Shown: positions 9,106 through 17,569 of the stretch, one piece after another
How the letters are laid out: the number at the start of each line of letters is the position of its first letter
Position numbering within the stretch: position 1 is the stretch's first letter
Assembly: GCA_008012315.1 (NCBI GenBank)
Contig: SSEL01000011.1
Location: 1 to 64,000, forward strand
Length of the DNA: 64,000 bases
Direction: 5' to 3'
Source: Rhodospirillaceae bacterium
GTDB lineage: Bacteria; Pseudomonadota; Alphaproteobacteria; Dongiales; Dongiaceae
Made by a program: the position numbers and the translations under genes
Notes under the pieces: model-generated
The model's input: only the letters and a program-made list of their open reading frames with translations
What the model was told of the DNA's origin: nothing
Databases searched by the model: none

Positions 9106-9899
9106 TGCGTCGAGATATAGGCAAAGATCATGTCGGCGAGCACGATCAGGGTAATCGACTGCACGACGGCACGGGTGGTGACATGGCCGACGCCTTCGGC
9201 GCCGCCGCTGACGCTGGCACCATTGATCACGCCGACCAGAGCGATCAAGACGCCAAACAGGGCCGACTTGCCGATGCCGTGCCAGACATCATGCGTGGTC
9301 AGGACGTTCATCGTGTCGCGGATATAGGCCGCGAAGGACATGTCGAGGGCAGCCGATACATAGAGGCCGGCACAGGTGATGGAGACCAGATTGGCCCACA
9401 TGGCCAGGCAGGGCACCGTGATCACCAAGGCGATGAGAACGGGCGAGACCAGGAAGCGCACCGGATTGATGCCGATCACATGGAGCGCATCGATTTCCTG
9501 ATTGATGGTCATGGTGGCGAGGCGCGCGGCGATGGCCGAGCCGGAGCGCCCGGCGATCAGGATGCCCATGATGATCGGCGAGAATTCGCGCACCACGCCG
9601 AAGGCGATGCCGATATAGGCGAAGCTTTCGGCGCCGAAAAGACCAAGGGAATAGAGGCTCTGGATCGCCAGCATCAAGCCGATCGTGCCGGACAGCAAGG
9701 TGGCGATGGGCAGCGCGCCGACGCCAAAACTGAGCATGGCAAGCATGGTGGCTTCGACACGAACCGGCTGGCGGTAGCGCCGGCCCATGACCAGCCAGAA
9801 CAGGCTCTCGCCCAACAGGCTGGCGCCGTAACCGACCTCGTCCAGGCTCTGGACCGTGCGTCGGCCGATGGTTTCGAAGAAGCGCGCGACAGCTGTCAT
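9102..9899 (-). CDS. mlaE: ABC transporter permease, MlaE family
   Basis: 265-aa inner-membrane protein with about five or six hydrophobic segments. The MlaE family hallmark is clear: FAYIGIAFGVVREFSPII followed by AGRSGSAIAARLATM and the INQEIDALHVIGINPVRFLV loop. It forms the dimeric permease on which the MCE protein docks. Its stop overlaps the ATPase start and it lies 9 nt downstream of the STAS gene, as permease and STAS protein (MlaB) also associate in the E. coli complex. Confidence 0.94.
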   Translation of the reverse strand: MTAVARFFETIGRRTVQSLDEVGYGASLLGESLFWLVMGRRYRQPVRVEATMLAMLSFGVGALPIATLLSGTIGLMLAIQSLYSLGLFGAESFAYIGIAFGVVREFSPIIMGILIAGRSGSAIAARLATMTINQEIDALHVIGINPVRFLVSPVLIALVITVPCLAMWANLVSITCAGLYVSAALDMSFAAYIRDTMNVLTTHDVWHGIGKSALFGVLIALVGVINGASVSGGAEGVGHVTTRAVVQSITLIVLADMIFAYISTH

Positions 9900-9908
9900 G
9901 CGGCTGAC

Positions 9909-10259
9909 TTACTGCTGCGCCGTCTTGTCATTCACCGCCAAAGCCGATGTGAGATCGGCATGAATGGTGAAGACCTTGTCGAGCCGGGCCAGTTCCAGCA
10001 CCCGGAGCGCGCGCGCGCTGACCGCAATCAGGGCGACGTCGTGGCCCTGTTTGCGCGCGAGCTGCAAACTCTCCACCAGGCTGGCGATGCCGGATGAATC
10101 GATATAGCTCACCTGGGCGAGATCGATCAGCAGATCCTTGCCACCTTTCAGATTGTCGAGCAGCGCCTTGCGAACCGCCGGTGCGGTCTCGAGATCGATT
10201 TCACCTGAGAGCGCGATGACGATGCGGCCATTCGTCTCGCTGATTTGATCTACCGGCAT
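9909..10259 (-). CDS. STAS domain protein (anti-sigma factor antagonist / MlaB-like)
   Basis: 116-aa single STAS domain. GEIDLETAPAVRKAL and LIDLAQVSYIDSSGIASLVE match the phosphorylatable SpoIIAA/RsbV type, the Ser of IDSSG being the usual kinase target. Two roles are possible: an RsbV-like antagonist switched by the upstream kinase/phosphatase, or the MlaB subunit that binds the transporter ATPase. Position between the two modules fits both. The phosphorylatable serine and the upstream kinase argue that phosphorylation matters here; that coupling is inference. Confidence 0.9.
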   Translation of the reverse strand: MPVDQISETNGRIVIALSGEIDLETAPAVRKALLDNLKGGKDLLIDLAQVSYIDSSGIASLVESLQLARKQGHDVALIAVSARALRVLELARLDKVFTIHADLTSALAVNDKTAQQ

Positions 10260-10275
10260 TGCTACGTCCCCATCC

Positions 10276-11997
10276 CTATTCCTGTCTGGCTCGCCTGCGC
10301 TTCACCAGCTCCAGCAGATTTCCTTCGCCTTCGGGCATCGGAATGAAGCTCGCGTCATCCATGACGGTGCGGATGAAATGCGTGCCCAATCCCCCCGGAC
10401 GCACATCTTCCAAGAGCCGAGGCTGTATCTTAGCCGGATCGATCCGGGGTGCGAAGTCTCGAATCCGCAGCATGATGCCATCGGGCAGCCGATGCATCGC
10501 CAGGGTGATCTCGCCGGTTTTTCCGCCGCCATAGGCATGAATCATGATGTTCTCCACCGCTTCCACGGCGCCAAGGACGAAATCATGTGCGTCATCCGTC
10601 TCGAACCCGCAGGCCGTGGCGGCGGCCAGCAAGGCAGGGCGCAGGATTTTCAGGCGGTTGGGATTGGAAATCAGGGTGAATCCCACCAGGAATTCGCCGT
10701 CTTCGAAAGCCGCCGCCACCTCGCGGCCGGCGGCATGGGCGGCCAAGCTGTCATCGATGGCCAGCAAGGTCAGGTCGTCGCGCGCCTGGCCGCCGGCGGC
10801 ATCCAGTTCCCGCAGCACCGCTGCCAGTCGGTCGTCCAGACGGGCATCGCTTTGCCTGGCGAGCAGCCGGTCGAGACCATCGATGCCCAATTCGTCATGC
10901 CCGACCGGGAATTCGGTGAGGCCGTCGGAATAGAGGAAGAACTGGCCGCGATCGAGCGCCAGGCTCCGGGTCGTGAACCTTGCCTCGCGCAGGATGCCCA
11001 GGGGCGGCGCCTCGGCCGCGAAGGTTTCGGTCGTCCCATCGCCACGACGGAAAAGCGGCGGCATATGGCCGGCATTGGTGAAATTCAGCATGCCGGTCGA
11101 TGGATCATAGATGCCGATGACCATGGTGACGAACATGCCAAGGCTGGCGGTGTCGCTGATTTCTCGGTTGAGAATGCCGGCAAGTCGCGCCGGATCGTGC
11201 ATGGTCTTGCCGAGGCAGCGGAACAGGCTCGCCGTCTTTGCCATCAGCAAGGCCGCATTCATGCCTTTGCCGGATACATCGCCGAGGCAAAAGGCGACGA
11301 TACCGTCCGGTGTCTGGAAGAAGTCATAGAAGTCACCGGACACCTCGCGCATCGGCCGGTTGATGCCGGCGATGGGCAGCGCATCATCCGCCGGCGGCAG
11401 CAGGCTGCGTTGAATCGCGGCGGCGAGCTCCAACTCCCGCTTGAGGCGTTCCTGTTCCACCAGCTTGGCGGCGAGGCGCGCATTGGAAATGGCAAGCCCG
11501 GCCGAACTGGCGATCACCTTCAGCATGTTCTGATTGGCATCGTCGAAGGGCTGGCCGTCATGCTTGTTCAATACCTCGACCGCACCGATCCGGCTGGAGC
11601 CGACGGTCATCGGCGCGCAGAGGATGGAGCGGGTGACGAAGCCGGTATGCTTGTCCGCCTCGGCATAGAAGGCCTTGTCGTCATAGGCGTTCTCGACCAC
11701 CAGCACGACATCCTCGGCAACCGACCGCCCGACGATGCCATGGCCCTGGGGAACAACCAGGCCATCGATATTCACCGGACCGGTGCTCGCCCGGCAGACC
11801 AGGTCGCCGCCGGCCTCGTCGGCGAGGAAAATCGCCCCGGCTTCCACCTGCATCAGCTCGGCGATACGGGCCAAGGCGTGCCGCGTCGTGGCATCGACAT
11901 CCCGAGTCGCGGCAAAGGACCGGCTGAGCGCGGCCGCGAAATCCAACGGATCATGGGCCAGTCGGCCGGCACTGGCCGGTCGCTCCGTTGCTACCAT
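10276..11997 (-). CDS. GAF - SpoIIE phosphatase - HATPase (anti-sigma kinase) fusion protein
   Basis: 573 aa from ATG 11997. In order: a GAF domain at about 30-170 (AGAIFLADEAGGDLVCRAST; IGAVEVLNKHDGQPF), a helix with ELAAAIQRSLLPP linking to a PP2C/SpoIIE phosphatase at about 185-400 (VSGDFYDFF, LGDVSGKGMNAALLMA, FTNAGHMPP, LYSDGLTE, RDDLTLLAI), and an RsbW/SpoIIAB-like HATPase at about 430-565 (EAVENIMIHAYGG N-box, PGGLGTHFIRTVMD G-box). It can in principle both phosphorylate and dephosphorylate the adjacent STAS protein in response to a GAF ligand. Neither this ATG nor TTG 12018 has a clear ribosome site, so the start is uncertain. No sigma factor gene is nearby. Confidence 0.9.
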   Translation of the reverse strand: MVATERPASAGRLAHDPLDFAAALSRSFAATRDVDATTRHALARIAELMQVEAGAIFLADEAGGDLVCRASTGPVNIDGLVVPQGHGIVGRSVAEDVVLVVENAYDDKAFYAEADKHTGFVTRSILCAPMTVGSSRIGAVEVLNKHDGQPFDDANQNMLKVIASSAGLAISNARLAAKLVEQERLKRELELAAAIQRSLLPPADDALPIAGINRPMREVSGDFYDFFQTPDGIVAFCLGDVSGKGMNAALLMAKTASLFRCLGKTMHDPARLAGILNREISDTASLGMFVTMVIGIYDPSTGMLNFTNAGHMPPLFRRGDGTTETFAAEAPPLGILREARFTTRSLALDRGQFFLYSDGLTEFPVGHDELGIDGLDRLLARQSDARLDDRLAAVLRELDAAGGQARDDLTLLAIDDSLAAHAAGREVAAAFEDGEFLVGFTLISNPNRLKILRPALLAAATACGFETDDAHDFVLGAVEAVENIMIHAYGGGKTGEITLAMHRLPDGIMLRIRDFAPRIDPAKIQPRLLEDVRPGGLGTHFIRTVMDDASFIPMPEGEGNLLELVKRRRARQE

Positions 11998-12018
11998 TGG
12001 AGGAGGAATTTTTGCCAA

Positions 12019-12381
12019 TTATGCGAACCCGATTGCGGCGATTGATATGGTTAAGCGCTGGCCATAGTGCGGGTTCTTGCGCAAACTGCCAAGTATCTCA
12101 GTGGGGTTTGCGGGCCATCTTGTGATTTATCGTACAATTAAAAGTAGTATTTCAAACTCGTCATTGCCGTTTTCCGATGGTACATCGGGATCCCTTTGTT
12201 GGCATTTTTTTCCTGCGACAGTTTGCCGCGGAAATAGCAAAATGTTAGCTTACTTGCGGTGTGGAGAGGGGAGAAGCCGGTCGATTCGACCGACACGAAA
12301 CGGGCGGAACCGACCGGTTGTCGGCAACGGCTCCAAAGGAGCAGCCCATCGACGCGTTTCAAATTTAATCGGGAGGTACTC
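12019..12381. other. Intergenic region between divergent operons
   Basis: About 360 bp, clearly more A/T-rich than the surroundings, separating the phosphatase gene (minus) from the MFS gene (plus). It should contain promoters for both, but I cannot pick a convincing -35/-10 pair. A strong AGGAGG at 12001 precedes only a 34-codon frame (12021-12125) with poor spacing and no recognisable product. Confidence 0.5.
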
Positions 12382-14046
12382 TTGGCCAACACAAGCTTAG
12401 CGGCATTTCGCGAACCGACCAAAAGTGAGCTGCGAACCGTGGTATTCGCATCCTCGCTGGGGACAGTTTTTGAATGGTATGATTTTTATCTCTTCGGCTC
12501 CCTGGCGGCCATCATCAACAAGCAGTTCTTCTCTGCGGTCAATCCGACGGCAGGCTTCATCTTCACCTTGCTGGCTTTCGCGGCGGGCTTTGCCGTGCGT
12601 CCGTTCGGCGCACTCGTCTTCGGCCGGCTCGGCGATCTCGTCGGCCGCAAATACACCTTTCTCATCACCATCCTGATCATGGGTTTGTCGACCTTCGTCA
12701 TCGGCCTGCTTCCGAGCTATGCCAGTATCGGCATCCTGGCGCCGGTCATTCTGATCGCCTTGCGCCTGCTGCAGGGCCTGGCGCTCGGCGGCGAATATGG
12801 CGGGGCGGCAACTTACGTCGCCGAACATTCGCCGCATGGCAAAAGGGGCTATCACACAAGCTGGATCCAGACGACGGCGACCTTGGGCCTGTTCCTGTCC
12901 CTGCTGGTGATCCTGATCGTGCGGACGTCGATGGGCGAAGAGGCCTTCGGCGCCTGGGGTTGGCGTATCCCGTTCCTGGTCTCGGCGCTTCTGCTGGCGA
13001 TCTCGGTCTGGATCCGCATGCGGCTCAGTGAATCGCCGACCTTCCAGCGCATGAAGGACGAAGGTAAAGGCTCGTCCGCGCCGCTCACGGAATCCTTTGC
13101 CCGCTGGGACAACCTGAAGATCGTTCTGCTGGCGCTCTTCGGTTTGACCATGGGGCAGGCCGTGGTCTGGTATACCGGCCAGTTCTATTCGCTGTTCTTC
13201 CTGACACAGACCCTGAAGGTCGATGCCGCGACGTCGAATATCCTGATCGCGCTCGCCTTGCTGATCGGCACGCCGTTCTTCCTGGTCTTCGGCTGGCTCA
13301 GCGACAGGATCGGCCGCAAAGGCATCATCATGGCGGGCTGCCTGATAGCGGCGGTCACCTATTTCCCGATCTTCAAGGGGATTACCCATTTCGCCAATCC
13401 GGCCCTGGAAGCGGCCCAGGCGAGTGCGCCGGTGACGGTGGTCGCCGATCCGGCGACCTGCTCGTTCCAGTTCAACCCGGTCGGAACCTCGAAATTCCTG
13501 ACCTCCTGCGACATCGCCAAGAGCTTCCTGGCGAAAGCCTCGGTGAATTATGAGAACGAGGCCGCGCCCGCCGGTACGGTCGCGAGCGTCAAGGTCGGTG
13601 ACAAGGTCGTCCAGAGTTTCGAGGGCGAGGGCCTGTCGAAGGAGGACATGACGGCCAAGACCACGGCTTTTGCCGGCGAAATGACGGCCTCGATCAAGGC
13701 GGCCGGTTATCCGGAAAAGGCCGATCCAGGCCAGATCAACTATGTCATGACGACATTGCTGCTGGTGCTCCTGGTGGTCTATGTCACCATGGTCTACGGG
13801 CCGATCGCCGCGATGCTGGTGGAATTGTTCCCCACCCGCATCCGCTACACCTCCATGTCGCTGCCCTATCATATCGGCAATGGCTGGTTTGGCGGCTTCC
13901 TGCCGGCGATCTCCTTCGCCCTGGTGGCGGCGGAGGGCAATATCTATTACGGCCTGTGGTATCCGATCATCATCTCCGTGATCACCTTCATCGTAGGCAT
14001 CGTCTTCATCCGCGAAACCAAGGATCACCGGATCGACGTCTGGTAA
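12382..14046 (+). CDS. MFS transporter, metabolite:H+ symporter (MHS) family
   Basis: 554-aa inner-membrane transporter. MHS signatures: SSLGTVFEWYDFYLFGSLA in helix 1, FGRLGDLVGRKYTF after helix 2, LRLLQGLALGGEYGGAATYV in helix 4, and GWLSDRIGRKG in the second half. Substrates of this family include organic acids, betaine and proline; none can be assigned here. An unusual extramembrane insert of about 120 residues, with two cysteines, lies between helices at roughly 13378-13740. I chose TTG 12382 because GGGAGGT lies 5 nt upstream and the protein then begins directly before helix 1; upstream in-frame codons look non-coding. It is followed by a good terminator. Confidence 0.9.
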   Translation: MANTSLAAFREPTKSELRTVVFASSLGTVFEWYDFYLFGSLAAIINKQFFSAVNPTAGFIFTLLAFAAGFAVRPFGALVFGRLGDLVGRKYTFLITILIMGLSTFVIGLLPSYASIGILAPVILIALRLLQGLALGGEYGGAATYVAEHSPHGKRGYHTSWIQTTATLGLFLSLLVILIVRTSMGEEAFGAWGWRIPFLVSALLLAISVWIRMRLSESPTFQRMKDEGKGSSAPLTESFARWDNLKIVLLALFGLTMGQAVVWYTGQFYSLFFLTQTLKVDAATSNILIALALLIGTPFFLVFGWLSDRIGRKGIIMAGCLIAAVTYFPIFKGITHFANPALEAAQASAPVTVVADPATCSFQFNPVGTSKFLTSCDIAKSFLAKASVNYENEAAPAGTVASVKVGDKVVQSFEGEGLSKEDMTAKTTAFAGEMTASIKAAGYPEKADPGQINYVMTTLLLVLLVVYVTMVYGPIAAMLVELFPTRIRYTSMSLPYHIGNGWFGGFLPAISFALVAAEGNIYYGLWYPIIISVITFIVGIVFIRETKDHRIDVW

Positions 14047-14072
14047 CCGCCGGCGTCACCGGATTGCCAAAG

Positions 14073-14105
14073 AGGCCCGTTCGGCTTGCCGGACGGGCCT
14101 TTCTT
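14073..14105 (+). terminator. Rho-independent terminator after the MFS gene
   Basis: AGGCCCGT (14073-14080) pairs with ACGGGCCT (14093-14100); the inner bases extend the stem to about 13 pairs around a short loop. TTTCTTC follows, as expected for a terminator reading on the plus strand. It lies 27 nt after the MFS stop. Confidence 0.85.
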
Positions 14106-14197
14106 CGTTGAAAGCGGCGGCAATCGGGGCTTTTCCTGCGCCTCCCCCTGGGCTAAAACCCTCAGCAATCCCGTAATTCAGGAAGTTGGAGTGCCAG

Positions 14198-15874
<1,677 letters not shown>

Positions 15875-15890
15875 CGGCGCCGTCACTGAT

Positions 15891-15915
15891 CCCCTCCTCA
15901 GCTCTTGAGGAGGGG
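15891..15915. repeat. Intergenic palindrome after ettA
   Basis: Perfect 10-bp inverted repeat CCCCTCCTCA / TGAGGAGGGG around the loop GCTCT, 16 nt after the ettA stop and 22 nt before the next start. It resembles the CCCTC-type palindromes at 15, 6351, 19730 and 27635. No U-tract follows, so it is a weak terminator candidate at best. Confidence 0.55.
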
Positions 15916-15936
15916 GAGACCGAGCGGGATACGAGC

Positions 15937-17436
15937 ATGATGATGCGGCCGCAGGTTCTCGTCGTTGGCGCCGGTCCGGTCGGTCTCACCATGGCGGCGG
16001 AGCTGGCGCGCTATGGCGTCAGCCTGCGCATCATCGACAAGGCACCCCAGCCGACTGAGAAGTCGCGGGCCGTCGTGGTCTGGAGCCGGACGCTTGAGAT
16101 GCTCGACGGCATGGGCTGCGCCGAGGGCTTCATCGATGCCGGCATCGCCGCCAGTACCGCACATCTGATCGACGAGACCCAACAAGCGATCCGCGTCGAT
16201 TTCTCGCTGCTGGACAGCCTCTTTCCCTATGCCTTGATGCTGCCGCAAAGCGAGACAGAACGCCTGCTGCGGCAGCATCTCGAAACATTCGGCGTGCGGA
16301 TCGAACGGCCGGTTGAGCTGGCATCGCTGCAGCAGAATGAGAACGGTGTCGAGGTCACGTTGCGGCACGGCGAGGACAAGCAGGAAAAATTGCAGGTGGA
16401 TTGGGTGATCGGCTGCGATGGCGCACGCAGCACGGTGCGTGACCTGATCGGCCAGTCTTTCGGCGGCCGCAGCTTTTCCACCGAATGGCTGATGGCGGAT
16501 CTCCGCCTGACCGGCCTGGCCACGCCGCCGGGCGAGCCTGCCTTGTATTTCCACGGCGATGGCGTTCTCGCCTTGTTTCCGATCGGGCCCGACAATCTGT
16601 TCCGGCTCGCCGCCAATCTTGGTCCTGCCATCGAGGAAGGCCGGGGCACGGATATGAGCCTCGCGCAGATACAGGCTTTGGTCGAGCGTCGCGGCCCGAC
16701 AGGGCTTAAGGCGACTGCTGCCTATTGGCACGGCACATTCCGGGTCAACGAACGGCAGGTGCGCAACTATCGCAGCGGGCGCGTGTTCCTGGCCGGCGAT
16801 GCCGCCCATGTTCACAGCCCGGCCGGTGGGCAGGGGATGAATACCGGCATGCAGGATGCCGCCAACCTGGCCTGGAAGCTGGCCATGGTCTGCCGCGGCG
16901 ATGCCGAAGGTGGATCGTTGCTGGAAAGCTACCATTCGGAACGCAAAGATGTGGGTGAACGCACGCTGCGGGTGGCCGGCCGCATGACCTGGCTCGGCCT
17001 GTTGCGCCATCCCATTGCACAATTCCTGCGCAACCACCTCGCTTTGGCGATCATGGAACGGCGGCCGGTCCAGCGTTTCCTGGCGCGGCAACTGGCCGGC
17101 CTGACGGTGCGCTATCGCCACAGCCCGCTGAACGGGTCCGGTTCGAAAGCCGGCCATCGCTATCCGGCCTGGCACAGCACAGTGATCGAGCGGCAGCCGC
17201 GCTTTCGGCTTGCGGGGCGGATCGCGCCATCGGCACTGACGCAACTGGCGGCACGCTTTCCGACCTTGCTGCATCCCGAGGCCGTTGCATCGACAGAGGC
17301 CGGATTATGGCTGGTGCGACCCGACGGCTATGTGGCGGTGGCTGCGACCGAGGGCGATATCGCCGCCATCGACCGCTATCTCACCGCCTTGCTGGCAAGG
17401 CCTATGGAGATGCTTGCCGCTGCCGAAGCGATTTAG
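15937..17436 (+). CDS. FAD-dependent monooxygenase (PheA/TfdB family, aromatic-ring hydroxylase type)
   Basis: 499 aa. N-terminal dinucleotide fold VLVVGAGPVGLTMAAELA (GxGxxG), a DG motif in WVIGCDGARSTVRDLIG, and the second FAD motif GDAAHVHSPAGGQGMNTG with GMQDAANLAWKLA. This is the class A flavoprotein monooxygenase fold that uses NAD(P)H to hydroxylate aromatic or polyketide substrates. The C-terminal thioredoxin-like domain is short and weakly conserved. The substrate cannot be told from sequence and the gene stands alone. Its TAG stop (17434-17436) is the first triplet of the repeat described next. Confidence 0.88.
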   Translation: MMMRPQVLVVGAGPVGLTMAAELARYGVSLRIIDKAPQPTEKSRAVVVWSRTLEMLDGMGCAEGFIDAGIAASTAHLIDETQQAIRVDFSLLDSLFPYALMLPQSETERLLRQHLETFGVRIERPVELASLQQNENGVEVTLRHGEDKQEKLQVDWVIGCDGARSTVRDLIGQSFGGRSFSTEWLMADLRLTGLATPPGEPALYFHGDGVLALFPIGPDNLFRLAANLGPAIEEGRGTDMSLAQIQALVERRGPTGLKATAAYWHGTFRVNERQVRNYRSGRVFLAGDAAHVHSPAGGQGMNTGMQDAANLAWKLAMVCRGDAEGGSLLESYHSERKDVGERTLRVAGRMTWLGLLRHPIAQFLRNHLALAIMERRPVQRFLARQLAGLTVRYRHSPLNGSGSKAGHRYPAWHSTVIERQPRFRLAGRIAPSALTQLAARFPTLLHPEAVASTEAGLWLVRPDGYVAVAATEGDIAAIDRYLTALLARPMEMLAAAEAI

Positions 17437-17569
17437 AGCCGGATCGTTTCAGACGGAATCGCTTTGCGATTTTGTCTAAAACGTGAATCCGCCTCTCATC
17501 CATAAGATAGAGGGCGATTCACGTCTTTGATGGAAGCAAGATGCTTCCATCAAAGACGATCGCGCTCTA
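17434..17569. repeat. 136-bp cloverleaf-like repeat, copy 1
   Basis: Four abutting inverted repeats: outer arms 17434-17446 / 17557-17569 (TAGAGC...GCTCTA), hairpin 1 17445-17454 / 17474-17483, hairpin 2 with arms from 17483-17489 / 17516-17522, and hairpin 3 17523-17538 / 17542-17557 (16 bp, 3-nt loop). A second copy lies at 49311-49445. Hairpin 3 has a T-A pair here and a C-G pair in the other copy, a compensatory change. The two end triplets TAG serve as stop codons of the convergent genes on both sides. No coding capacity is evident. It behaves like a dispersed palindromic element (REP/MITE-like), family unknown to me. Confidence 0.9.

Noticed and set aside
12021..12125. 34-codon frame after a strong AGGAGG at 12001
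   Set aside because: The spacing of about 14 nt is too long, the product resembles nothing, and the AGGAGG is inside the upstream end of the phosphatase frame.
12200..12216. Sigma-54-like promoter (GG...GC) before the MFS gene
   Set aside because: The distance between the GG and GC elements is about two bases too long for a functional -24/-12 promoter.
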